Shown piece after piece: positions 49,037 to 61,273 of a stretch of DNA of 64,000 nucleotides. Made by a program: the position numbers and the translations under genes. The notes beneath the pieces were generated by a model that was not told the origin of the DNA, made no database searches, and saw only the letters and a program-made list of their open reading frames with translations. The DNA lies in assembly GCA_025345505.1 (NCBI GenBank), contig JANVCC010000047.1, forward strand, positions 7,261,429 to 7,325,428, in the 5' to 3' direction. Origin of the DNA: Todiramphus chloris collaris. Its lineage: Eukaryota; Chordata; Aves; Coraciiformes; Alcedinidae. How positions within the stretch are numbered: the first letter of the stretch is position 1; each line of letters starts with the position of its first letter.

Positions 49037-49862
49037 CATTCACTTATAGCACTTACCCACAAGCATACACTTTGCTGGATTGTGTTTTAGCACATTCACA
49101 GGACCATCCTGATCTTACTTGTCTCACAGAGTTAAAAGAAAAAAACAAAACAAACAAACAAAAAATGACAAAAAAAACCCCAACTCTTAAGTTGTAGTGA
49201 ATGATGCTCAGGCAGCCAGGAATTGTACCCCCAACCTTCTGTCACAGCCCCCTCAGAGACTCTGGAGCTCTCCCAAAATGTGCACATCGCTCTCTAATCT
49301 GTAAGGGCAACAGCCTGGCCCATGGCACCAGTGGGCATCCTCACCCTCCCACCTCAGGTCTCTTCTCAGCTCAGTCACAGCTGCACAAAGGATGGAGGTG
49401 GCAAAGGCACAAATGATTTGTGCTTTGCGGAACGTGGTGATGAGGAGCAGGCAGACGGGAACAGAAAAACGGAGGTGGAGGGAGGCACAGGAGGTGGCAG
49501 GGAAGAAATATATTCTTACAGGTGTCCTGGTGGTTAACAGCTTTGTTAAATATGGATGTTATTTGCTGTGGAATAGATGGTACTGAAGTGCAATTTTAGA
49601 TGGAACTGAGAGCAGGTAAGAACCCTCCCTCTTCCTCGGCACAAAATTCCAGAGTACACAGCTCTGGCAAATTACTATAATTGGCCAATTCTTTCTTTTA
49701 TTGCTAGACCACTGCGAAGAATCAAAGCACTGAAATCATGTGAATGGGGCTGCTGGTGAATGTAACGTATTTGCTCAATGCCAGTTGCAAGAATTACAGA
49801 GCCAATTCTCTTCTTGCAGTTCTGCTCCCAAAGGTCCAGAGACACACATCATCTAATCACAC
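49037..49862. other. Unique intronic sequence
   Basis: An AAAC repeat at 49,139-49,182; nothing else recognised. Confidence 0.45.
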
Positions 49863-50165
49863 TGAATCTCAGCATGGTGGGGGCTGGAAAGGACCTCTGG
49901 AGATGATCTGGTGCCACCCCCTGCTCCATCCAGCAGGGTCACCCAGAGCAGGGGGCCCAGCATTGCAGTGTCCAGCCGGGTTGGGAATCTCTCCAGACAA
50001 GGAGACTCCACAGCCTTCCTGGGCAGCCTGGGCCAGGCTCTGACACCCTCACACCAAAGAACTTTCTCCTCCTGGTCAGATGGAACCTCCTGGCTTCCAG
50101 TTTGTGTCCCCTGTCCTCTCTCTGGGCACCAATGAAAAGTCCTGTCTGCCTCTTTCCAAAGTGTG
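49863..50165 (-). mobile_element. CR1 LINE 3' portion (type B)
   Basis: Reversed type B copy: AATCTCAGCATGGTGGGGGC, GATGATCTGGTGCCACCC, GGGTTGGGAATCTCTCCAGA, CACACCAAAGAACTTTCTCC. It is the last intronic CR1 before the promoter. Confidence 0.93.
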
Positions 50166-53100
50166 GTTTGCAGGACTCCTGTGACCCCATCTGCTACAAG
50201 CACTTACTGGAAGCAAACAACGCCTGTCAGATACTACTTCACCAAGGCAGATTTACTTGTGAACCAGTTCTGAAAGCCACAAGTTTATATTAATTTTGAA
50301 ATTGAAATCTTCAAATATAGGGAAACACTGAACTCCCCAGTCTTCAGGACGCAAAGAAGAAACAGATTCTAGTGGACAAAGTGGCTTTCGGTTAAGCAAA
50401 ATACACGTAAAGATTCAGCTCTGAAGCTTCACCAACTCATTTAAAAACCCTACTCCACGCCTGCAGCTGCAGAAGCCAGTTTTTTTATTTGTCAAGAGCG
50501 TATTTCAACTTCTCTGGGGCTCCTGGGCCCTGTGCAATTTCAATGTACATTTGTTCTAAAGGGCGTGTGCTTGTCTCAAACACTCTTAAATAAATAAAAT
50601 GATCAAACCCCAGTGTTCTCCAAATCCAAAGGGAAAACGCTCGGCTAATTCACATAAATCCCTTACTAGCCTAGATTTATGTAGGCAATTCCAACGACAA
50701 TTCTTACAGTAAAAATAAATAAAACACCCCTCGTGAACTTTATATGTGCTCTTCAATCCACGTGCTTTGCTGTCACCATAAACAGAGGGTAGTAATGTTG
50801 GTCAATATACAGCCTTCTGTTGTGATTTTCCAGCCTCTAAGGTTTTAAATAAATATTAACTTCCAGTGTATTTTGGGTTTGTTGGTTTCCCGTGCCACTT
50901 CACAGACCTAACTCCAAAAGGTTGCTTTTTGTATTTAGAAAGCTCCTGGCAAAGGTTTTCCCCTGAGCCAAGGCTGAATTGCAATGACATCGCTCAGGTG
51001 CAGCAGAGAGGGCAGCGGCTGCATGGTGCCTTAAAATTATTACTGGGACAACAATTTATCTTATATAACTGAGAAATTACTTCAGTAATAGCTGCCTCTG
51101 AAGAAGGTAAAAAAGAAAAACAGCCTAAGTGATGTGTTATGTAAAGTGCTCATATTAAAGCGTTGAATGCAGCGCTTTGTAGAATCATCATCTCCTCTGC
51201 AGAATGCAGAAAAGGGAACATTAAAGGGAAAAAGGCTACAGGAATTCTCAGTCATTAGCACAAAAACTACCCTGCCGAGTACTGTGGTACCTGGAAACAT
51301 CTGTGACTGTCTCCGTCTCCTAAACATGTGACACTACGGAAGCACACTGTCGAGGTTCTAGGGAAAAGTCATTTACAGGTGGTGACAAGGGACTGCTGTC
51401 GATTTTTTTCTCAATACGATGGAGGTTTTCTGAACTGTCACCTACCTTCCTTTTATTTTTTTTAATGGAAATCTAGCAGATTTCCCAAACATCAAACAGA
51501 CAAACAAACAAAAACCTACTAGACAAAATTAAGCAAAAACCCCCAAAAAGAACAGAAAAGCCAGATTATCAAGGCAGACTTGATAATCACTAAGCAACTG
51601 ATAATTACACCAGGTGTTAAAATCCCTATCTGTCCTTCTACACACTGTGCTCCAGTGGTATGATTCACGGTAGGTGATGTCAACCCAACGTGGAACCAGA
51701 AACAAGTCGTGGCTCAGAAAGTTCCGCTGAGAGAAAAACCATTTCCCAGTTAAGGTTATATGACACATCTCAAAACAGCTCAGTCTAAAAGAGATCTTAC
51801 ACCATCGAAATAGAAATAGTGCCCAAAAATTGTCATCGTCAGAACACTGCTGATCCTGAACCGCAGCAGCTGATAGAAACATTACAGTACTTTAAAAATA
51901 GATTAAATTGAGTCCTCTATATAAAGAGCATCAAACCTCAAATTTATTTCCTTCACAAGACCCCCCCAAGGCTGTGAGCACACCCTGCACGGGCTGCAGA
52001 GCTGTTGGGGAATGCTGGACTTCTCGCCGAGATTTTATTTACAGAAGGATGGCAGAGGGAAGAGGTAATGACGATGTGTTTCTTTTCAAGCAAAACAAAT
52101 ATACAAATCCCTTCAGAAGAGACAGCAATGATACCAAAGGACTACAGAGAAAACAGCGATGTCTGATCTGGGCCCTAACACGCTTCACGGAGGTGGCAAC
52201 TGACTTTCATCTGAGTTTTCAGCTGCTTGTTAAAACAGTCAAAAGCCGTGAAGGTGAAGATAGCAGAAGCAAGACGAGCAGGAGTTTCTACGTAGGTAGA
52301 GGAAAATGTGAAACCTTTTAGGAAATCTCAGTCTCTGCTGCAATATTATTTTTTCAAAATCCTTTTTTTCTATGTACCCTCAGAAACCAGGCAGACTTGA
52401 TAATCAAATCTTTAAGATGCACACGCCGATGATCATTTTTTGTCCATAAATTTATGTATCAGTCATAACAGAATTACTAAGCATCAGCTCCCAAAATAAG
52501 GAATTGTTTGACTTTAGGAAGAGATGAAAAACTTATATGTATATATATATATACACACATATATACACAACCATCTCTGCTGTGAGTACACCATGAAAAA
52601 TGCAAAAGTCTGCCAAAGGGTAATAATTCATCACCAGACATAAATTAGCACACAGATTACAAGCACATAAACAAGTATAGAAGCGCACATGGCATGGATG
52701 GAAATTATTTAGTCTAGTCTATATTGACCAGAAAAACAAACATGAAAAGCCCCTCTATTCATTGACCTGTAAGAACAACTTCATTAATTACTGACCCACT
52801 ATTCATCCACCTGCAAGGGAACAGAAACTCCTGTAATATCCTCCTCAATCTTATATTAGAACTCATCAGCACAACTAAACAGCTCTTTCATCAGCCTACC
52901 TTTATGAGCTACAGAATTAAAACAAAGGGCTGCAGACAGAACTGTTCTATCTGGTGTATCAGTTTCAATAATAAAAAGAGTCTAAAATATATCTGATTTT
53001 AGAGTTAGGGATAAAAGAGGCAATGGGAATCTTTCTGAAAATGGCCCTTAAATAAATGTCCTGCAAACCTAAAAAAAACCCACAGAAAAAACAACAAAAC

Positions 53101-56100
53101 AACCCACAAACAAAAGAAGAAAATGCAAACAAACCATTAAAAAGATCTGCTCTAATACCGGCATGCGATGCTCTATTTCATTCTCCTAGAAGATGAAGAG
53201 CTGAAGTGATGAAAGAGGTAATTAGCTGTTAGTTATTCCAGAGCAAAACCACATTTCTTGTGATTAACAAAACCGTGCTGAGAAAGATATTTATAATAGT
53301 TTAGCATTGAAGATTTAAAAAAAAAAAAAATTAAAAAAAAAAAAAAAAAAGGAGGGTGGTGGTAAAAAAAAGCTAATCTCTCCCTCAAAAACCCCTACTG
53401 TAACCACTACTTCCTGCTCTCTACATCAGGGCAGATTACACATTGGGGGAAGGGGGAGGAAGGGGAGAAAACAAACACACTCACAAGCAAAATGTTTGCT
53501 TTACACCATTCTGCAGAAAAAAATTAAAGATTCATTAACATCATTACACTTAATCGTATGTGTAAAGATAATCAACTATAGCGATGTAAAGTTGGCAGGA
53601 GACACAATCGAGTCTTCCATGTATTATTAAAGACAAACTAGGATGACAAAAATAAGATAGTACGAATAATTATAAATCTATTTCTGTTGTCCAGATGTCA
53701 TTTAGCTGCCCTTTAGGACTTCAGCTTTTTTTCCTAGAACACCTTCTCTTCCAGCAAGGTTCATCTCTTACACCCTTCCAGAAGATATCATACCTTCCTT
53801 CCCATCTTTCCCCCCAGAGCCCCTCATTCCAACCCGCTTTCAGAACTCCTTCCTGCTAACGCTGCCGTGGTTTGGCCTGAACCAACGTGGCCATTGCATT
53901 GTCTCCTACCATTGCTCCAAAGGGTCACTGTGGAGCCAGGTGCTTCTTTCCTATCCCCCACAGCTACTGAGTGTAAGTATGTGTTAGAGGCATAAACACA
54001 CCTGCAGGTTTACTGTTATTACACTCAGAAACCTCGGCATAAAAATCTCCATCCTTCATTTTTAAAGTGTTTGTGAGGACTTGCCCTCTGTACCTCCTCC
54101 TAACGGTAACAGAAGCCCCATGGGCTTAAAAACCCCACACCTTATTCTAAAATCAGTACAGAATCCCACCGAGAGCAACACCCATTCTGAAAATAATTGT
54201 TTGGAACAGAACAGAAAGCTTCTTCCTCGCTTGTGAGAAGTGATATTCTCACAAAACACTTCAGCTTTTCTTTAAGACATGGATCAAACAAGGTGGTTAA
54301 GGTATCACCTTATCAGCTCTCCATCTCAGTAACCCTTCCACTTAAACCACTAGGAAAGTACTGGCCATTTCTTTGTAATGTCACGCATTTTATTATGTGT
54401 TTGTGTTTTATTAGAGCATTTGTTCATCCTTCTGTTGAACACCAACCCTGATACCGAAACCAGCCTTTTTACAACTAATTAAAAGTTCATTTGTATTATA
54501 AGCAAACTGGTGCAAAGAAGCCACTGGTAGATTAAAACTCTCCAGGTTACAAAAACCCATCGTATCTCCCTCACTCCAAATCCACCTGCATTCTCCTAAA
54601 ACCCAGTCTACAGCCCTTCCTCTTTTCTGTGCTTAGAAAAGTGGATTTAGAGATGCAGCTACACCTAGTGATCAGCAGCAGATCACAGCAGGCAAAATTC
54701 ATGAAGGCACTACAAAAAAAAAAAAAAACAAAAAAAAAAAACAGAACAGAAAGAAGTATGTGAATGTAGCAGGGTGAATAAAGTGACACAGTAAATTTTA
54801 TTGCTAGACTTCTATCAGTTTGGGGGTTTTTTTACCCCCTAAATATAAGACCACATGCTCCAGATTGGTTTCAGTTTCATGAAATCCTTTTCAATACATT
54901 GATAACAGTACACATTAAATCAGAAATACAGATCTGGAAAGTCATCAGACAAATCAAGTGAAATAAAAAGGACTCTCAATTTTTCCTAAAGAAATCAAGC
55001 AGACAAATCAGCTGCATTCACACATCCACCAGCTATTCCTGGGAAAATTTGCAGGACTACTTCTTTACACAAGACTCGTAAACGTGAGCTGAAAGGTGCA
55101 GAAATGCACGTCGTTTTCTCGGGAAACATCTTTAAAACGGAGCGATGTAGCTACCTCAAGTTCAGTGTTCGGCAGCGATACTGCCGAGCTTTAAACACAA
55201 GAGGTACCCTAAAGGAAGCACCGTTTGCAAAGGAGAAAGTTGCAACCTGTGAAATCCACGATCCCACGACATCACTGCACTTCTGATCTACCAAATCTAC
55301 ACCTACGATCTTCCCCCGGCCGAACCCGAGGATGCAAACTGAACTGATCGTCTCAGCAGTACCATGGAAAACTGACCTGGCCACTGGCAACCGGGCTGCG
55401 TGACACATTCACCGGCCACCATCCGTGTTCGAGCCAGCGCACGTGAAAAATAAACCATCTCCACATTTCTTCAGGTCAGACTCAAATGGCATTAGTGAGG
55501 TGGAGTTCAGAAGCTTACTCACTCCATCCAAACACGTTCTGCGATTTGCCTGAGGATTTGGTCTCTCTAGCTGTCAATCTAGCAACTTCTGTGAGCACTA
55601 AATGTATTAATTTTTTTTTCAGAAATTATAGCCCAGAACAAGACCAGAATAGCACAATAAAATAAATTTCAAAATTCAACCCACGTACACACCACACAGT
55701 TTCTTTTTTGACAAACCGTGCCACTTCCAAAAGCCCTGCCTCTCGTCTTTACCTGAAGCATTCTGAAGTACACCCCAGTTTACATGGGAACGTGAACTTT
55801 ATTTCATCCATTTCCTTAATTCACTGCACTATTTTAAACACAAATATTTTTCAGTGTAAAACAAAATGAGTCATTCACCTGGCAGCAGGAAGTTTGGTTT
55901 AAGAATGTTCCCCCCCTCAGCTCTTGCTGTTTAGCGAGGCCAAGTCAACGCCACAAATTTCCACTGGAATAGTTTTGTGGGTGAGCTGGCAACTGCATCA
56001 GCCACTAATAAAGCTGCATTTTCACCAGCATGTTACTTCCCTTAGGAAGTGCAGGGATACGGGCTTGAAGGATGGGTGGGGAGGAAGGAAAGCAGGTGGG

Positions 56101-57315
56101 ATAAACAGGGCAAGCAAACGCAGAACGTGTTAAAATGAGACATAACCAAACTTGGAGCCCTTTCCTGGTGAAGTGATCAGAGCAGCTTTTAAAGACTTCC
56201 AGAGATCCTGAATACTCCAAGATCTCGCTTAAAATACAGTTAATTATACACAATTATTTTTTTTTAAAACTTTTTTTTTTCCTTTCTATACATTGCTCTG
56301 ATTGCCAGGAGCTTCATTTCAGCTGGGATAGGACCTACCAAGACTTTAACCTATATTCTTCCTTTTCATCTTCCCTCTCTGCAGCCACCAAACATCAAGA
56401 GCATCACAGGAAGTTTCAACTCCAGCGTGTCAAACTCTATCCTTACATCTGCTCGTGAAGAATACAATCCTGGTTTTTAGAGTGCCTACACCCAAAACTG
56501 AAATAGATGAATAGAAAGGCATAACCTGTACTTGAAATGCAAGGTTTTGTATTTTTAATCCATAAAACAGCTTGCAGATTATTATTCTTTATGTAAAACC
56601 TTTACTAGGAAAAGTAATTTTCACTTTTTGCACAGCACTTTTCCTCCTGTTCTTGTAACTGCCACTAGTCCTGGTGCAGTTTGTTTTGAACGGCCTCCTA
56701 CAAGCATTTTCAGTCTGTCTGTCTGTCTGTCCATCCATGTCTCTCACTGCAACAGGGTTCATCCCTTCTCAGAGAAAAATTAAGTCTTTTTAAAGCAATA
56801 CCACAACAGGAGCACGTTAATAGACAACTTTGTTGCTGTCCATAGCAAAAGGGCATGTAATAGACCATGCACAGCCTTCCCTTGGTCAGATTAAAGTCAT
56901 AAGCAAGAAGCACTGATTTCAGAATTCAGATTATGTACAAATTTACATCTATCTGAACACGACCCCTTCATAAAAAATAAAAAACTTTTTTAAAGAAATG
57001 CCAGTTCTATCACACAACTCCTTGCCTTCCATTTCAGATCCCCATTTTGGTGTTTGACAGAACTCACCTCATTCAGACCCTTCATTTCATAAAAGGCCTA
57101 ATATTTAGGTTTACAACGTCCCTTCTGACTGTCCCCACCTCTGTTTGCCCTAAATCCAGGAGTGGATTGCTTTCCCTGGCCCAAATGATCAAGGAGATGG
57201 CAGGAGGAACATGGCCAAGTTAGGTGGTATTTCATAGAACGCTTCGTTGCAGGAACTTTCGTAATGTTAGCACTCTGTGCTCATGTGGGCCCACTTAATA
57301 ATATTTATGTTAACA
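50166..57315. other. CR1-free intronic stretch toward the promoter
   Basis: No CR1 or LTR recognised. Simple repeats: TA/CA (52,536-52,568), A-rich (53,316-53,350 and 54,714-54,742), TCTG (56,712-56,735). A CpG-bearing patch lies at 55,080-55,440. Open frames (for example 137 codons at 51,908-52,321) show no known domain. Confidence 0.55.
55080..55440. promoter_or_regulatory. Small CpG-rich patch in intron 1 (candidate regulatory element)
   Basis: About 25 CG dinucleotides in 360 bp (for example GTTCGGCAGCGATACTGCCG and CCCCCGGCCGAACCCGAGG), in a region otherwise depleted of CpG and with only moderate GC. This suggests an unmethylated element such as an enhancer, an alternative promoter, or a young GC-rich insertion. 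Seen: the CpG cluster. Function is inferred. Confidence 0.4.
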
Positions 57316-57475
57316 TTGTGAACCAAACAAAAAAGGCTAAATTAGGTGTGCTACAGTTTGTCTGAAATAAACTACCAAAAAAAAAAAAAAAAGCAAAAAA
57401 AAAAGGCCAAACAAAACCAAACCTAAAACAAAAACTACTCTTGCATAAGGATCCCAGCTACTTTTGGAAAACTGA
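57316..57475. repeat. Left copy of a 160-bp duplication bordering the 400-N gap
   Basis: Starts TTGTGAACCAAACAAAAAAG and ends CTTTTGGAAAACTGA at the first N. The same sequence, with differences mainly in A runs, restarts immediately after the gap. Confidence 0.95.
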
Positions 57476-57875
57476 NNNNNNNNNNNNNNNNNNNNNNNNN
57501 NNNNNNNNNNNNNNNNNNNNNNNNNNNNNNNNNNNNNNNNNNNNNNNNNNNNNNNNNNNNNNNNNNNNNNNNNNNNNNNNNNNNNNNNNNNNNNNNNNNN
57601 NNNNNNNNNNNNNNNNNNNNNNNNNNNNNNNNNNNNNNNNNNNNNNNNNNNNNNNNNNNNNNNNNNNNNNNNNNNNNNNNNNNNNNNNNNNNNNNNNNNN
57701 NNNNNNNNNNNNNNNNNNNNNNNNNNNNNNNNNNNNNNNNNNNNNNNNNNNNNNNNNNNNNNNNNNNNNNNNNNNNNNNNNNNNNNNNNNNNNNNNNNNN
57801 NNNNNNNNNNNNNNNNNNNNNNNNNNNNNNNNNNNNNNNNNNNNNNNNNNNNNNNNNNNNNNNNNNNNNNNNNNN
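57476..57875. other. Assembly gap, 400 N
   Basis: An uncalled block of exactly 400 bases between two near-identical flanks. The flanks suggest the gap may be spurious. Confidence 0.97.
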
Positions 57876-58034
57876 TTGTGAACCAAACAAAAAAGGCTAA
57901 ATTAGGTGTGCTACAGTTTGTCAGAAAAAAACAAAAAAAAAAAAAAAAAAGGCAAAAAAAAAGGGCCGAACAAAACCAAACCTAAACCAAAAACTACTCT
58001 TGCATAAGGATCCCAGCTACTTTTGGAAAACTGA
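57876..58034. repeat. Right copy of the 160-bp duplication bordering the 400-N gap
   Basis: Same order of blocks as 57,316-57,475: TTGTGAACCAAAC, GGTGTGCTACAGTTTGTC, A runs, ACTCTTGCATAAGGATCCCA, GGAAAACTGA. It then continues into unique DNA. Differences are A-run lengths and a few bases around them. Confidence 0.95.
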
Positions 58035-59889
58035 AGCAGCATTGTCCATTTAAGACCATGGTTTCAGCAACATCTCTTATATTCAAATTCTTGAAACCAT
58101 TTGCCTCTTGAAGCGATGAATCCCGAATTTAAATTCTTTAGTTAAGGACTCAGAGAAAATCTCATTGTTATTAACTGTTAAGCTGCTTTCAAAAGATTAC
58201 TTGAAAGCTTCCAGGCCTTAAAAAGCCAAGATCTGATCTTTCACTAAGATTATTTTCTAAATAAGAAACTCAAATAAAACAATAGCTGACGTTAATGTTA
58301 GAGCCAATCCCTGTAAAACAAATCATTCTAGAAAAGGGTAAAAATAAAAATGGAATTATAAATGCCAAAGATTACTTCACTCACCCACCGCTATTCTTTG
58401 CTTAGAACAAGTGTGGAGTTGGTTTTGTTTCTTTTTTGTTTGGTTTTAGACTTTTCATAGGTTAGTCACAGAACTCCCGTCTGCAACAAGGGAGAGCTAT
58501 GGCAAAAAGTCAAGGACAGATTTTCTGTCATTTAATTTCTATGACACCGACATAGCAAGCTTTTAAAAAACGCCAGAGTAAATCCCCCACCCCGAGCCAA
58601 AATGACTCCCAGGCACGCACTGCAAATGGTGAAGTACAAAAATGGAAATTTCATCAATTCTGAGTGCCAAGAATCAATATTTGAAAAAAAAAAAAAAATA
58701 AAAAGCTCTTCACAAATAATCTTTACATTCAATATTTAACATACATGTCCATATGCACACAGAGGACAGGCCACATTCTGCATCCCGTGCCATGCCCCGA
58801 GGTGCATAAATCCCAGCCTCTGTCACTGTACTTGGCAAAGGCTGGAACTGCACCTTTGCAACAGCACAATGCACCGAGGTCATCTCGGAGCGGTGTTTTA
58901 CATCACCCTTCTTTCCACGGCACACAGCAACAGAAACGAATACAACAGACAGAAATCTACCAGGAGCGTGGGGTTGTTCTTCAGCAACGTGAACGGCACC
59001 TAAACGCTGACCCTAATACAGCATCAGCATATCGCACGCACAAGTCATTTCAATATCCAGGAGATGAGTTGCTCCAGCTTAACTTTAAACAAGAAGTACA
59101 ACAGTTCACGCAGGTCACCAGCGAGTTACAGATTTGTCTTAATAAAGCAAGAGCTCTCACTGAAGTCTGGACATTAGCCTTCCAATATTAATGAGTTATA
59201 GGGCTAATCTATATGAGTTCAGCTCCATAATTCACTAGAGAGCACAGCTTCATCCTAACATGACTGTTCAGAAAAAAAGATTTCATCATTGTTCTATATC
59301 ACCTCGGTACAAAACATTTTTCTGCTAAGGGCTCTTCTGTCTCATCTGCAGCAAAAAACGCTGGAGAGATATGCGGGGAGATGCAGCTGCGTATACAAAA
59401 AGGTCCCTGGAACCCAACATCAACCCCAGATTTCTTAATTCTTAGAAAAGTTTCAAACCAGACCACCCATTCCAAGCCATAAAACACGGGCTGAGCTGCA
59501 GTCCTGCGTAGAAGCAACACGTAACGTACAACATATAAACTGCTGTAGCCTGAGCAACAAGGCAAGTCCGAAGTATTGCTTCCCACCAGATGAAAGCACA
59601 CTTTGCATGAACCGGAGCCCAGCTGTCTTCAATTTAACGTACTTTTCAGCTGCACTAACTTCATGTCAGAGGGAAAAAAAAAAAAGGGGGGGAGAGAAAA
59701 CCAAACCAAAACAAACCACCCTGAAGTCACTCTTTGCAGCGAAGCACGCAGAACGATTTCACAACTCAAATTTCGGTCTAAAATGACGGGTTTGTTCAGC
59801 GTATAAATAGGACAGAGGTGCGGGCAGAGGACTGCGGACCGAGATAACCATCTGCAGCTCCTCGGACTTCAGGGAACATTCAAACGCTT
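58035..59889. other. Promoter-proximal intron 1
   Basis: Unique sequence with rising CpG content from about 58,780. A 148-codon open frame (58,745-59,191 plus) has no recognised domain. A runs at 58,684-58,698 and 59,672-59,683. Confidence 0.5.
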
Positions 59890-60496
59890 GTCGATGGAGC
59901 TCCTCTGCCGGCCGGCCGGGAACCCAGACACCCCTCCGAGGTAAGGATTTTGAGGGACGCAGCTGCAAAAAACGAGGGGCCAGAGCTTTACCTCCGGCGT
60001 TTCCCAGCCGCACCTACGGGCAAGGCGGGGAGCGAGCGAGCGGGAGCCCTCCGGGGAGCACCGCAAGTTCTCCTGCCCTCGTTGCCCAGCGGTGGCTCGG
60101 GCCCGGCGGCGGCAGCGGCTCCATTCCCACCTCACCCCTGCGCCAGGGCAGTGGGAAAGTTTGGGGAAGTCGGCGGTGGAGAAACGCTGGAGCGACCGCC
60201 GAGTCCCGCCCGCCCGTCCCTCCAGCCCTGCCCTCGCCCTTCCCCTCAGCCCTGGCCGGCAGGGCACGGACCCAGCGCTGTCCCGGCGCCCTTCCCTCCG
60301 CCTGCTTCGGACACTTTTTCCTCTATGGACGCAGCGGTTCCGGTATCAGCCCCATCGAGGGGAGACAGAAAGAAAAAGGAAAAAAAAAAAAGAACCAAAA
60401 AAAGGCATAAACCAAAAGCGAACCGAAATGGCAGCGGTTCCCCCGTCAGCCCGCACCCGCGGGGGGCTGCCGGGCACCGGGGCGGCTGCGGCGGCT

Positions 60497-60502
60497 CCTT
60501 AC
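60497..60502 (-). other. PTPRM: Splice donor of PTPRM exon 1 / intron 1
   Basis: The minus strand reads ACAG then GTAAGG, a near-perfect U1 donor (CAG before GTAAG). The cut leaves one base of the glycine codon in exon 1 (phase 1), as expected if exon 2 opens with the first conserved residues of the MAM domain. Confidence 0.87.
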
Positions 60503-60575
60503 CTGTGAAAGTCTGTGCTCCCGCCGCCAGCAAAACTCCGGCCAAAGTAACCAGGCAAGTTCCAACTTTCCCCAT
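60503..60575 (-). CDS. PTPRM: PTPRM exon 1 coding part (signal peptide of receptor tyrosine phosphatase mu)
   Basis: The minus strand reads ATG at 60575-60573, then 24 codons plus one base, ending at a GTAAGG donor. The peptide begins MGKVGTCLVTLAGVLLAAGA and ends QTFT: a short N-region and a hydrophobic core, so a signal peptide. From memory, human PTPRM starts MRGLGTCLATLAGLLL and leaves exon 1 at the same residue and phase; I count 14 of 24 identities. PTPRM is a type IIB receptor phosphatase (MAM, Ig, fibronectin III, transmembrane, two phosphatase domains) that mediates homophilic adhesion at cell contacts. Only the signal peptide lies here; the MAM-encoding exon 2 is outside the window. 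Start choice: A at -3 and G at +4, an in-frame TAG at 60647-60645 upstream, and no other ATG for 445 nt. The related PTPRT, PTPRK and PTPRU have different signal peptides as I recall them. Confidence 0.88.
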
Positions 60576-61020
60576 ATTTCCAACCCCTTCCTGCTCCGGA
60601 TCCAGCAAAGTGCCAAAGTGTTTGCCAAAGTAGGAGGCTCCCCTCTAGTCCCCCTCCAGGCAGTGGGGCAGGCGGGGTGAGGGGAGCCGGGCTCCCCAAC
60701 TTCGGTGCCCCACGAGCTGGTTTTCCCCCTCCTCGTCCTCTCGTAGAAGGTAAGGGAAGAGTGGTGCGAAGTGCCCGGGGGGGTGCCCTCCTCCGGCTGC
60801 ACCGCCGCCCTCAGCCCCAGGGGCCACGCCGGGCGCAGTTCGCTTCCCCTAGTGCCCGGCGGAGGAGCGGGCTGGGAGTGTGGCCACCGTTAATCCCGGA
60901 GTCTGCTCGCCCGGCGCCGCCGTTAGTCCCGCTTTAGCTCGGCTCCCTGACTGACTCTCGGTCCCCCCCGGCAGGCTGAAGGGAGCGGGAAAGTCACGCC
61001 CAGCCGCCGGCGCCGCCGCG
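60576..61020 (-). other. PTPRM: Probable 5' UTR and core promoter of PTPRM (start site not resolved)
   Basis: GC-rich sequence directly upstream of the start codon. It has no ATG on the transcript strand until 61,021, which suits an efficiently translated leader. An in-frame stop lies 23 codons upstream of the start. No TATA box or CCAAT box is visible; several GC-box-like CCGCCC/GGGCGG strings occur in and around it. The transcription start probably falls within this interval, but its position cannot be read from sequence. Confidence 0.6.
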
Positions 61021-61273
61021 CATCCCCCGCTAGAGGGCGAGGCCGCCGCTGACGGGGCTCCGCTGACGGGGGCTCCGGGCACGGCCGCCGCCGGCGGAGG
61101 AGAAGCGATCGCGTCTCCTTCCCTCCGCCTTCCATTCCACACACACCCCCTTGCACACTTCCCTGCCCTGCCCCGGCAGCGGCTTTGTTTGCAGAGGAGG
61201 TGGCTCCGTGCCCGGCAGGACGGTGTCGAAAGTTCCCGGACAGCGGTTGGGGTGGGGAAGAGAAAGAAAACCC

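Larger units (their letters stand above)
1..60502 (-). other. PTPRM: PTPRM intron 1, 5' part
   Basis: From the exon 1 donor to the left window edge there is no open frame resembling the MAM domain or any other PTPRM exon, so at least 60.5 kb is first intron. A very long first intron is known for PTPRM in other vertebrates. The intron carries all but one of the CR1 copies, both LTR pieces, the two assembly gaps and several low-complexity arrays listed below. Unannotated alternative first exons or non-coding RNAs cannot be excluded. Confidence 0.78.

Noticed and set aside
51908..52321. 137-codon plus-strand frame
   Set aside because: No recognised domain and no splice-site context.
57435..57890. 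Open frames of 140-150 codons on both strands
   Set aside because: Composed almost entirely of N from the assembly gap.
59950..60633. 227-codon open frame in the CpG island, plus strand
   Set aside because: Low-complexity Pro/Ala/Lys composition, antisense to the PTPRM exon, and expected from low stop frequency in GC-rich DNA.
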